Shown piece after piece: positions 1 through 5,875 of a DNA stretch of 18,187 bases. Position numbers and translations under genes: made by a program. The stretch comes from an uncultured Oscillibacter sp. (GTDB taxonomy: Bacteria; Bacillota; Clostridia; Oscillospirales; Oscillospiraceae): positions 1 to 18,187 of the forward strand of contig CAMXNV010000019.1 of the NCBI GenBank assembly GCA_947245315.1, written 5' to 3'. Below the pieces are notes generated by a model, which did no database searches, was not told the origin of the DNA, and worked only from the letters and a program-made list of their open reading frames with translations. Each line of letters opens with the position of its first letter. Position 1 is the first letter of the stretch.

Positions 1-58
1 CGGTCCAGGCCCGGTCGGTGACGGCGTAGAGCAGCATGTGCCACTGATCGCACCTCAT
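1..58 (-). CDS. thiE: Thiamine phosphate synthase, N-terminal fragment
   Basis: ThiE joins the thiazole phosphate and pyrimidine pyrophosphate halves of thiamine. Only the first 19 codons are in the window. They read MRCDQWHMLLYAVTDRAWT, and the LLYAVTD segment is the usual first beta strand of bacterial ThiE. The ATG at 58 follows a GGAGG at about 9 nt that lies inside the end of thiM, so the two genes are probably translationally coupled. Its position directly after thiM, behind a TPP riboswitch, fits a thiamine-salvage operon. The identification rests on a short stretch plus context. Confidence 0.8.
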   Translation of the reverse strand, partial: MRCDQWHMLLYAVTDRAWT

Positions 59-866
59 AGTTCGCTCCCTCCTCCAGCGCCGCCGGGGTCAGGCGACACA
101 TGGCGTCGATGACGTAGCCCCTGTAAGAGGCGTTGCCATCCAGCTCCGTCATTCGCCTGTGGGCGATCTCTCCGCACAGGCCCATGGCGCAGACGGCGGC
201 CGCAGCGGCCTCCAGGAGCCGGTCCGGGTTGGCGGCGGCGAAGGCCGCCGTCAGGGCGGAGAGCTGGCAGCCCGTGCCGGTGACGGAGGACAGCATGGGA
301 TGGCCGTTGCGGATGCAGAAGGCCCGCTCCCCGTCCGCCACAAGGTCGATGGCCCCGGTGAGGGCGACAACCGCCCCCGTCCGCCGGGCGAAGTCCTTGA
401 CGAAGGCCGCCGTCTCCTCCAGGTTCTCCTCCGTCACCCGGTCCGCCATATCGGCGTCCACGCCCTTCGTGGTTCCGCTGCCCAGGGCCAGGGTCTTGAT
501 CTCCGAGGCGTTGCCCCGGACGACGTCGGGCCTCAGCTCCCGCAGCAGCCGGAGGGCCGTATCCGTCCGCAGCCCAGAGGCCCCCGCCCCCACCGGGTCC
601 AGCACCACGGGGTGGCCCAGCTCCTTGGCCCGGGCCCCGGCGGCGAACATCGCGGGGATGGTGCGCTGGTTCAATGTGCCGATGTTGAGGACCAGTCCGC
701 CGCAGAGGGCGGTGATCTCCCGGGCGTCCTCCGGGTCGTCCGCCATGATGGGGGAGCCGCCGCAGGCCAGCAGCATATTGGCGCAGTCGTTGACGGTGAC
801 ATAATTGGTGATGCAGTGGACCAGGGGGGACTTCTGCCGGACTTGTTCAAAAATCTGTTCAAACAT
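1..866 (-). CDS. thiM: Hydroxyethylthiazole kinase, 3' end outside the window
   Basis: ThiM phosphorylates the salvaged thiazole alcohol (4-methyl-5-hydroxyethylthiazole) with ATP in the cytoplasm, making the substrate for ThiE. The protein starts MFEQIFEQVRQKSPLVHCITNYV. It shows the family hallmarks: HCITNYVTVN near residues 17-26, LDPVGAG near 92, RGNASEI near 118, and the SVTGTGCQLSAL loop near 195 with the catalytic-site cysteine. The ATG at 866 has GGAGG 7 nt upstream. The normal ThiM end (GANYEVR) is reached around position 48, but no stop follows; the frame stays open to the window edge and overlaps thiE by at least 58 nt. Expression should be controlled by the TPP riboswitch about 270 nt upstream. 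Confidence 0.95.
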   Translation of the reverse strand, partial: MFEQIFEQVRQKSPLVHCITNYVTVNDCANMLLACGGSPIMADDPEDAREITALCGGLVLNIGTLNQRTIPAMFAAGARAKELGHPVVLDPVGAGASGLRTDTALRLLRELRPDVVRGNASEIKTLALGSGTTKGVDADMADRVTEENLEETAAFVKDFARRTGAVVALTGAIDLVADGERAFCIRNGHPMLSSVTGTGCQLSALTAAFAAANPDRLLEAAAAAVCAMGLCGEIAHRRMTELDGNASYRGYVIDAMCRLTPAALEEGANYEVRSVAHAALRRHRPGLD

Positions 867-898
867 GGTATTTCCTCCTTTTGTCGGAGAGAAAACGT

Positions 899-1014
899 CT
901 CTGTATGACGGCGCTTTCCCTGTGGGGGCAGTCTGCCCGGTTGAAACTTCTCGGTCGAGGCTTCCTGGCCTCCTCTCACGCCGGAACACGGCTTCCCATC
1001 GCTGTCATACAGAG
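899..1014 (-). ncRNA. Folded leader element upstream of thiM, family not recognised
   Basis: Between the riboswitch terminator and thiM lie about 220 nt of extra leader. It holds a perfect 11-bp inverted repeat (CTCTGTATGAC at 1014-1004 paired with GTCATACAGAG at 909-899) that closes roughly 94 nt. Read in the thiM direction, three hairpins fit inside: GCCG/CGGC with loop TGTTC, GAGGC/GCCTC with loop CAGGAA, and GGGCA/TGCCC with loop GAC. Together these make a four-way junction with a purine-rich single strand (GAGAAGTTTCAACC). I do not recognise a known riboswitch consensus. It could be a structured leader RNA or the remnant of a small palindromic mobile repeat. The pairing is read directly; the function is not known. 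Confidence 0.5.
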
Positions 1015-1090
1015 TCCGGGGCGCTCCCCCCGGGCCTGCCGCGGTCTGGCCGCGGTTGCGTGTCTCACCTCCCCTCCTCGTAAGCGCAGC

Positions 1091-1126
1091 AAAAAACAGG
1101 GGACATCCCAATGGGACGCCCCCTGA
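1091..1126 (-). terminator. Intrinsic terminator of the TPP riboswitch
   Basis: On the minus strand CAGGGG-GCGTCCC and GGGATG-TCCCCTG form a strong stem around an ATT loop (1125-1097), followed at once by TTTTTT (1096-1091). It sits about 12 nt after the TPP aptamer, the standard place for the expression platform, so ligand binding should favour early termination before thiM. Confidence 0.85.
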
Positions 1127-1136
1127 AAAAGTGCAA

Positions 1137-1224
1137 ACCTACTTCCTCCGGCGGCATTATCCGCATCAGGTGTAAGGGTCGAAGGTCTTCCTTCCTCTCA
1201 GCCTGTCACACAAGCTCCCCTGCT
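1137..1224 (-). promoter_or_regulatory. TPP (THI-box) riboswitch
   Basis: The minus strand carries the two conserved aptamer blocks in order: GGGGAGC, then GGCTGAGAGG, then ACCCTTACACCTGATGCGG and ATAATGCCGCC. The CUGAGA and ACCUGAU/GGAUAAUGCC segments are the pyrimidine- and pyrophosphate-binding parts of the known TPP aptamer. The aptamer begins about 10 nt after the predicted transcription start and is followed by a terminator, so it should act by transcription attenuation on thiM-thiE. The exact ends are approximate. Confidence 0.95.
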
Positions 1225-1240
1225 ATTTGGTTGTGGGAAG

Positions 1241-1269
1241 ATTATACACCTCTTTTTGCGATTGCGCAA
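1241..1269 (-). promoter_or_regulatory. Sigma-A promoter for the thiM operon
   Basis: On the minus strand TTGCGC (1269-1264) and a perfect TATAAT (1246-1241) are separated by exactly 17 bp. Transcription would start near 1234, just before the TPP aptamer. Confidence 0.85.
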
Positions 1270-1591
1270 GTGGATTTTTCGGATGGGAGTGTCCAACTGC
1301 GCATTTTATAATCGGGATATGCCATGCAAGGCCGACGCCCTGTGCGGCCCTTGGCGGCCTTGCCGCCTTACGGATGCGGCGTACTCCCTTGCGGGGGCCC
1401 GGCGGCCCGGTGCTCTGAAACTGCCGGGGTTCCGGGGACCCGGGCGGCCCAGGGGGGCCGCCCCCTATAATAAATCTGCGAGTAGGACACCCCCTTTCAA
1501 ATTGGCCGGAGAACGGAAAAACCCCCGCGCATAGTTTTTCGGGAAGCTGGAAAGCTAAGCCCAAGATACTGAGTAAAGGGGCTGTTTGCGT
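1270..1591. other. GC-rich intergenic spacer between thiM and the manganese catalase
   Basis: No gene is convincing here. The stretch 1320-1465 is very GC-rich and full of short hairpins, including GGGCGGCC/GGCCGCCC at 1442-1463. Two plus-strand TATAAT boxes occur (1307-1312 and 1466-1471), but neither has a good -35 box, so the catalase promoter is not resolved. Open frames across this stretch are low-complexity proline/glycine/arginine readings typical of GC-rich spacers. Confidence 0.5.
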
Positions 1592-2257
1592 ATGTTCAAA
1601 CACGAGAAACTCTTATTTCATCCGGTGCAGGTGGAGCGGGCGAACCCGCAGTACGCGGCGCTGCTCCAGGAGCAGCTGGGCGGCGGCAACGGCGAGATGA
1701 AGTCGGCCATGCAGTATATGTCCCAGAGCTTTCGCGTCAAGGACCCCAGGATCAAGGACCTGTTTATGGACATCGCGGCGGAGGAGCTGAGCCACATGGA
1801 GATGGTGGCCCAGACCATCAACCTCCTCAACGGACACGATGTGGACGCGGAAAAGGTCAAGGCCGGGGAGATTCAGACCCACGTCCTTCTGGGCCTGAAC
1901 CCGGGGCTCATCAACGCCTCCGGCTACTCCTGGACGGCGGACTACGTCACCGTCACCGGCGACCTGTGCGCGGACCTCCTCAGCAACATCGCCTCGGAGC
2001 AGCGGGCGAAGGTGGTCTACGAGTACCTGTACCGTCAGATCGAGGACAAGAAGGTTCGGGAGACCATCGACTTCCTGCTGAACCGGGAGGAGGCCCACAA
2101 CCAGATGTTCCGGGACGCCTTCAACGAGGTGCAGGACAGCGGCTCCAACCGGGACTTCGGCACCACCAAGGCGGCCAAGGCCTACTTCTCCCTGTCCAAC
2201 CCGGGGCCCAACACCTTTGCCGGGAACCAGGTGAACGCGCCCAAGTTCGCGAAATAA
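1592..2257 (+). CDS. Dinuclear manganese catalase
   Basis: This enzyme breaks hydrogen peroxide into water and oxygen using a two-manganese centre, a haem-free defence common in anaerobes. The 221-residue protein starts MFKHEKLLFHPVQVE and is a four-helix ferritin-like fold. The metal ligands expected for the family are visible: the Glu of NGEMKSAMQY (about 35), E-x2-H in AAEELSHMEM (about 68-71), the Glu of ASEQRAKVVYEYL (about 137), and E-x2-H in NREEAHNQMF (about 166-170). The length is between that of CotJC spore-coat proteins and long Mn catalases, and the sequence is closer to the latter. I chose ATG 1592 over an in-frame TTG at 1586 because AAAGGGG lies about 10 nt before the ATG. It is monocistronic. 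Confidence 0.93.
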   Translation: MFKHEKLLFHPVQVERANPQYAALLQEQLGGGNGEMKSAMQYMSQSFRVKDPRIKDLFMDIAAEELSHMEMVAQTINLLNGHDVDAEKVKAGEIQTHVLLGLNPGLINASGYSWTADYVTVTGDLCADLLSNIASEQRAKVVYEYLYRQIEDKKVRETIDFLLNREEAHNQMFRDAFNEVQDSGSNRDFGTTKAAKAYFSLSNPGPNTFAGNQVNAPKFAK

Positions 2258-2273
2258 GAAACCGGGCTGAAAA

Positions 2274-2492
2274 AAGCGTGCATAGCTTTGCTATGCACGC
2301 TTCAGGCTGTCGAAAAAGTCTTTTCGCCAGCCTGAGCAAGTTTTCAGAACCCGTGGGAAGTTCTGAAAACTTCTGATTGAAAACGAAAGGAACCCTTCCT
2401 GGGTTCCTCTCGTAGCTCTCTTCCTTCCCGTTGAATTCGTTTTTCGTGTTTTTCGACAAGCTGAAGCGTGCATAGCTTTGCTATGCACGCTT
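2274..2492. repeat. MITE- or REP-like element of nested palindromes
   Basis: Two identical 29-bp palindromes (2274-2302 and 2464-2492) bound the element. Each is a 13-bp stem (AAGCGTGCATAGC) around TTT. The bounds extend inward as imperfect inverted repeats (CAGGCTGTCGAAAAAG against CAGCTTGTCGAAAAAC), giving terminal inverted repeats of about 45 bp. Inside are more hairpins: AGGCTG-CGAAAA/TTTTCG-CAGCCT (2304-2333), a perfect 13-bp stem at 2338-2350/2360-2372, and AGGAACCC/GGGTTCCT (2388-2408). No protein is encoded. It fills the gap between two convergent genes and may also end transcription from both sides. Confidence 0.75.
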
Positions 2493-2518
2493 CCTCTCTT
2501 TCCCGAAAAGAATACCGT

Positions 2519-3166
2519 TCACAGAAGGCCCGCCGCAATCAGCTCCTTCGCCTCCAGCAGCGTGGAACAGACCCTATGCACCGGCAGCTCCTCCGGCGGC
2601 GGGGCCAGGTCGGGGACCATCACCGTCACGCAGCCCGCCGCCAGGCCGGCCCGGACGCCGTTGACGCTGTCCTCAAAGACGTAGCACTCCCCTGCCGGAC
2701 AGCCGATCCTCTCGGCTGCCAGGAGAAAAATATCCGGCTCCGGCTTCCCCCGGGCCACCTCCTGGCCGCTGACCACGGCGTCGAACAGGGGCTCCAGGCC
2801 CGTCCGGCGGAGGTTGGCCAGGATGCGCTCCCTGCCGCTGCTGCTGGCCACCGCCGCCGGGATACCCCGGGCCCGGAAGAACTCCAGAATTGCGCGGGCC
2901 CCCGGCTTCACCTCCGGCCCCTGGGTGTCCAGAATGTGGTCCACCCGGGCCATACAGGCCGCCTGAAAGGCGTGAGGGTCCACCGCCGGGTAGTACCGGC
3001 GGATCGTCTCCCGCTGCTCCTCGCCGCCGGTACCGCTGACGGCGTTGGGAAACGCCGGGTCCGGCGCCTGGCCGAACTGCCTGGCCATCTCCATCCAGCT
3101 CTCCTGGTAAACCCGCTCCGTGTCCAGCAGCAGGCCGTCCATGTCAAAAATCGCGCCTGTTTTCAT
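2519..3166 (-). CDS. HAD-superfamily hydrolase, beta-phosphoglucomutase-like (subfamily IA)
   Basis: This is a cytoplasmic phosphatase or phosphomutase of unknown substrate, 215 residues long. All four HAD motifs are present: FDMDGLLLDTE at 7-17 with the nucleophile Asp8 and acid/base Asp10, ASSSG near 107-111, the lysine of RGKPEPD at 141, and the acidic pair of VFEDSVNG at 165-166. The helical cap between motifs I and II fits the beta-phosphoglucomutase/YcjU/Gph-like group. The start ATG 3166 follows GGGAGGT; an in-frame ATG further upstream would lie at or before the predicted transcription start. It lies downstream of mgtE with no clear terminator between them, so it may also be read from the mgtE transcript. 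Substrate specificity cannot be assigned. Confidence 0.9.
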   Translation of the reverse strand: MKTGAIFDMDGLLLDTERVYQESWMEMARQFGQAPDPAFPNAVSGTGGEEQRETIRRYYPAVDPHAFQAACMARVDHILDTQGPEVKPGARAILEFFRARGIPAAVASSSGRERILANLRRTGLEPLFDAVVSGQEVARGKPEPDIFLLAAERIGCPAGECYVFEDSVNGVRAGLAAGCVTVMVPDLAPPPEELPVHRVCSTLLEAKELIAAGLL

Positions 3167-3203
3167 CTCCGGGACCTCCCTGTCTTCGCGCTTTTTCCGT
3201 CTC

Positions 3204-3232
3204 ATCATACTCCGGTTCTCCTTAAAGCGCAA
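3204..3232 (-). promoter_or_regulatory. Promoter for the HAD hydrolase
   Basis: On the minus strand TTGCGC (3232-3227), a 17-bp spacer and TATGAT (3209-3204) make a good sigma-A promoter. The start point would be near 3197, leaving a leader of about 30 nt. The -35 hexamer is the same as that of the thiM and PH-protein promoters. Confidence 0.65.
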
Positions 3233-3282
3233 GCCTCTTTTTGCGGGCCGCCGGTTTGGGCCCTTCCGGAGATGGGGGCGCG

Positions 3283-4692
3283 TCACACATGCAGGACACG
3301 CGTTAAAAACACCCACACCAGCCCGTAGTAGGACACCACGGCGATCAGATCGTTGACGGTGGTAATCAGCGGCCCGGAGGCCACGGCGGGGTCCACCCGC
3401 AGCCGCTGGAAGGCCATGGGGATCACGGTCCCCGCCAGGCTGGACAGCAGGATGGAGCACAGCAGCGCCAGCCCCGTACAGAGGGCCACGGAGCAGGCCA
3501 GCAGCGGGGCCTGGCCCTTGAGGAGCGCCAGATAGGCCCCCACCAGCGTGGTGGACAGGACGCCCAGGATCAGGCCGTTGGCTAGGCCCACCCGGGCCTC
3601 CTTCCGGACCAGGAACCACTTCTGCTCCCGGCCGACCGCTTCGTCCATCAACACCCGGATGGTCACGGCCAGGGACTGGGTTCCCACGTTGCCGGACATG
3701 TCCAGAATCAGGGACTGGAAGCTGACCACGATGGCCAGCCGGGCCACCACGGGCTCGAAGAGCCCCACTACGCCGGACACGGCCAGCCCCAATCCCAGCA
3801 GGACCACCAGCCAGGGCAGGCGCTTGCCGATGCTCCTGCCCAGGGGCTCCCGCAGGTCCTCCTCGGCGGAGAGGCCCGCCAGCCTGGCGTAGTCCTCCCC
3901 CAGGGCGTCGTCCACCAGCTTGGCGAGCTCCTGGGAGGTCAGCACGCCCCGGAGGCGGTTCTCCCCGTCCAGCACGGGGATGGAGTCCTCGGAGTAGTCC
4001 TTGATGCGCTCCAGGCAGGCGTCCACCTCTTCCCCGGCGTAGACGTAGGGGTAGGAGGTCCTGGTGATGGCCTCCAGGGGGGTGTGCTCCCGGGCGACGA
4101 TCAGCTTCTTCAGCTCGATGGCCCCCATCAGGACCCCGTCCTCCTCTACGACGTAGAGGGTGGAGATGTTGTCGTGCTCCTCCGCCTGTTGGATCAGGCA
4201 CTTCATGGCCCCGCGGACGCCGCTGCCCGCGGGAATGGAGATGAAATTGGTGGACATTTTGCTGCCGATCTCATCCTCGCCGAAGGAGCTGAGGAGCAGG
4301 ACCTCCTCCCGCACCTCCCTGTCCAGCAGCTCCACCAGCGTGTTCCGCCGGGTCTTCTCCATCCGCTGGAGGACCTCCGCCGCCGTGGCGGCCTCCAGCT
4401 GGGAGAGGACGTCCACCTGCTTGCGGACGGAGAGCTCCTCCATGTACTCGTCCAGCCTCCCGGAATATTCCAGAACCCCGGCCAGGGCCCCGGCATCCAG
4501 GATGCCGTAGAGCCGGTTCCGCTCCTCCCGGCTCAGCAGCTCCATGGCCGCCGCGATGTCGTTCTCGTGGTAGGCCAGGAGCCGCTCCCGCATCGGCTTC
4601 GGCGTCAGGGTCCCCCGGAGGAGGGCCGCGATCTCCGTCCGGTAGTCCGGGCGCCGGACGGCCGCCGTCAATACCATCTTCTCATGCATCAT
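3283..4692 (-). CDS. mgtE: Magnesium transporter MgtE
   Basis: MgtE is an inner-membrane Mg2+ channel gated by cytoplasmic magnesium. The 469-residue protein has the complete architecture: a helical MgtE N domain (about 15-130), two CBS domains (about 140-265) and a five-helix membrane domain (about 290-469). Family signatures in the pore domain are LDMSGNVGTQS near 330-340 and DPAVASGPLITTVND near 434-448, the latter containing the pore-lining acidic residue. Two adjacent ATGs (4692, 4689) follow AAAGGAGGT at 5 and 8 nt; either could be used. The gene has a long leader with a small ORF and a terminator-like hairpin, which suggests attenuation control. I do not see the M-box consensus that often precedes Mg2+ transporters. 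Confidence 0.96.
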   Translation of the reverse strand: MMHEKMVLTAAVRRPDYRTEIAALLRGTLTPKPMRERLLAYHENDIAAAMELLSREERNRLYGILDAGALAGVLEYSGRLDEYMEELSVRKQVDVLSQLEAATAAEVLQRMEKTRRNTLVELLDREVREEVLLLSSFGEDEIGSKMSTNFISIPAGSGVRGAMKCLIQQAEEHDNISTLYVVEEDGVLMGAIELKKLIVAREHTPLEAITRTSYPYVYAGEEVDACLERIKDYSEDSIPVLDGENRLRGVLTSQELAKLVDDALGEDYARLAGLSAEEDLREPLGRSIGKRLPWLVVLLGLGLAVSGVVGLFEPVVARLAIVVSFQSLILDMSGNVGTQSLAVTIRVLMDEAVGREQKWFLVRKEARVGLANGLILGVLSTTLVGAYLALLKGQAPLLACSVALCTGLALLCSILLSSLAGTVIPMAFQRLRVDPAVASGPLITTVNDLIAVVSYYGLVWVFLTRVLHV

Positions 4693-4733
4693 CCGTACCT
4701 CCTTTCCTCATCTGCGGTCGGGCAAAGGCGGGC

Positions 4734-4761
4734 AAAAAGGGCATAAAAAGACCACTGCCCT
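4734..4761 (-). terminator. Terminator-like hairpin in the mgtE leader
   Basis: On the minus strand AGGGCA (4761-4756) pairs with TGCCCT (4743-4738) and is followed by a T run (4738-4734). It lies about 40 nt before mgtE and after the small ORF and long hairpin, where a conditional terminator would be expected. The stem is only 6 bp with a 12-nt loop, so it is weak. Confidence 0.4.
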
Positions 4762-4815
4762 GAAACGCCCACGCACCGCAACCGCCTTTCGCGATGTGCA
4801 GCTTGGGAAACGGAC

Positions 4816-4900
4816 AATGGTGTTCAAACAACAGGTTAAGGGCGCTCAGGGACACTCCGGCGGGCAGCCGGAGCACTCCTGACCATCTGAGAACACCATT
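4816..4900 (-). promoter_or_regulatory. Long hairpin domain in the mgtE leader
   Basis: A perfect 10-bp helix (AATGGTGTTC at 4900-4891 with GAACACCATT at 4825-4816) closes about 65 nt. Inside is a CTCCGGC/GCCGGAG hairpin with loop TGCCC, flanked by a TCAGG/CCTGA helix. The 5' arm lies within codons of the small ORF and the 3' arm lies after its stop, so a translating ribosome would block the closing helix. Confidence 0.55.
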
Positions 4901-4932
4901 CCGCCGGTTCGTCTACTGCTGCCGCCGTCCAT
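4846..4932 (-). CDS. Small ORF (28 codons) in the mgtE leader, candidate leader peptide
   Basis: An ATG at 4932 is preceded by GAGGTG at a spacing of 5 nt, a good Shine-Dalgarno site, and the frame ends at TGA 4848-4846. The peptide begins MDGGSSRRTGG and ends ECSGCPPECP, with three cysteines and three prolines in the last ten residues. It lies about 43 nt after the predicted transcription start and ends about 150 nt before mgtE. Proline-containing leader peptides regulate Mg2+ transporters in Salmonella (mgtL for mgtA, mgtP for mgtCBR). This peptide is not recognisably homologous to those, so the analogy is inference. It could also be a chance ORF in a structured leader. Confidence 0.5.
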   Translation of the reverse strand: MDGGSSRRTGGMVFSDGQECSGCPPECP

Positions 4933-4981
4933 GTCTTCACCTCGTTTCATATCGAACTTATGGATTTGGTCTTCTGTTACA

Positions 4982-5010
4982 ATGATAGCATATCCGGGGT
5001 AAAAAAGCAA
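4982..5010 (-). promoter_or_regulatory. Promoter for mgtE
   Basis: On the minus strand TTGCTT (5010-5005), a 17-bp spacer and TATCAT (4987-4982) form the core. A TGC directly before the -10 box adds an extended -10 element. Transcription would start near 4975, giving an mgtE leader of about 280 nt. Confidence 0.7.
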
Positions 5011-5099
5011 TCAAAATTCCTCCGGGATCATGGGTTTTCTCCGGCGTCTCAGGTAAAATGCCCGCTCTATAGCTTTCTTTTTACGATACCGGGCAGAGG

Positions 5100-5129
5100 A
5101 AAAGGGACGGGCCCGGGCCCGTCCCTTTT
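5100..5129. terminator. Bidirectional intrinsic terminator, perfect palindrome
   Basis: A 30-bp perfect palindrome: AAAA, GGGACGGGCCC, its exact complement GGGCCCGTCCC, then TTTT. It lies 56 nt beyond the stop codon of the PH-domain gene and would end that transcript before the mgtE promoter. Confidence 0.85.
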
Positions 5130-5185
5130 GATTTCGAGGCGCTTACTTTCTGAAGGGCGGAGAATCCGGCGGCCAAGCCGAGGGC

Positions 5186-5599
5186 TTAGCACTCGTCGTC
5201 CTCCTCCAGGTCCTCCTCGTCGTGCTCCTGGTAGACAGGGCCGTCCTCCCCGCCCAGCAGCTCGGTGGCCCGCATGCGGCGCTTGTCCTTGGCCGCCTCC
5301 ACGTGCTTGTGGATCAGCTCCTTCACCATACGGGGATCCTTCACGTTTTTCAAATCCAGGTGGGGGATGCTCTTGTCCGAGGATACGACGCACACCGTCC
5401 CCACCCCGAAGAGGCGCTGGCTCAGGCGCATGGTCAGCCGCAGGTCCCGGACCCGGTAGAGCAGCACCTCGTCCGACCGCACGCTGAGAAAGCCGGTCTC
5501 GCAGAAGAGCCGGTCCTCGCTGAGCCGGTAGCGGGTAAACGACAGCGGCAGGCCGAGAAAGCGCTTGCGGTCCTTCCATAGATACTTGATGGGTTCCAT
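5186..5599 (-). CDS. Small PH-domain protein (bacterial PH, DUF304/YdbS-like)
   Basis: The 137-residue protein has a middle part (about 18-95) typical of bacterial PH domains: TRYRLSEDRLFCETGFLSVRSDEVLLYRVRDL followed by LTMRLSQRLFGVGTV and a conserved-looking HLDLKNVKDP segment before a helix. There is no membrane segment, unlike YdbS/YdbT proteins, so it is probably cytosolic. The C-terminus is very acidic (HDEEDLEEDDEC). The ATG at 5599 has GGAGG 7 nt upstream. It has its own promoter and terminator, so it is a single-gene unit. The cellular role of these short PH proteins is not known to me. Confidence 0.8.
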   Translation of the reverse strand: MEPIKYLWKDRKRFLGLPLSFTRYRLSEDRLFCETGFLSVRSDEVLLYRVRDLRLTMRLSQRLFGVGTVCVVSSDKSIPHLDLKNVKDPRMVKELIHKHVEAAKDKRRMRATELLGGEDGPVYQEHDEEDLEEDDEC

Positions 5600-5626
5600 A
5601 GCTCATCCTCCTCGCGTGTTGCCGTC

Positions 5627-5655
5627 AGTATAGCATGTTTTCCGCCGGCGCGCAA
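5627..5655 (-). promoter_or_regulatory. Promoter for the PH-domain gene
   Basis: On the minus strand TTGCGC (5655-5650), a 17-bp spacer and TATACT (5632-5627), with TGC as an extended -10. The start point would be near 5620, about 20 nt before the start codon. Confidence 0.8.
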
Positions 5656-5714
5656 GGAGGCGGCTTCTTTTTCTTTGCCTTGATCGGTTTCCAGGCTCTT
5701 CTCCCCACTTTCCT

Positions 5715-5743
5715 TTGACAAACCCCCGAAAATGTGGGATACT
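5715..5743 (+). promoter_or_regulatory. Promoter for the NagD-like phosphatase
   Basis: TTGACA (5715-5720), a 17-bp spacer and GATACT (5738-5743). It leaves a GC-rich leader of about 125 nt before the ATG, with a short GGGGC/GCCCC hairpin near 5840-5853 and no recognised riboswitch. Confidence 0.7.
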
Positions 5744-5875
5744 GAACGCATCCCCCGCTGCCGGTTCTCACCGGCCCGGGAATCCCGCCCCTCCGGCCCG
5801 TCCCCCGTGACGCTCCCCTCCCGGACCGGCGGCATTCTAGGGGCATCCGCCCCTTTCATCGGACAGGAGACTTTT

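Noticed and set aside
899..1014. A cobalamin-type riboswitch in the thiM leader, because of the string AGACTGCCCCC
   Set aside because: The rest of the cobalamin core (GCCACTG box and the GGTGAAA context) is absent, and ligand logic does not fit a thiamine gene.
2274..2492. A CRISPR-like array from the repeated 29-bp palindrome
   Set aside because: There are only two copies, 190 bp apart, each palindromic and placed as ends of an inverted-repeat element, with no further repeats, regular spacers or cas genes.
2519..4201. A 560-codon minus-strand frame that seems to fuse an unknown protein to the HAD hydrolase
   Set aside because: Its first part is mgtE read out of frame. The hydrolase has its own ribosome site and promoter, so there is no fusion.
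4693..4975. M-box (ykoK) magnesium riboswitch before mgtE
   Set aside because: The conserved GTTAGGTGAGGCTCC block and the following core are not present; only a loose GAGGTGAAG similarity is seen, and this is better explained as the Shine-Dalgarno site of the small ORF.
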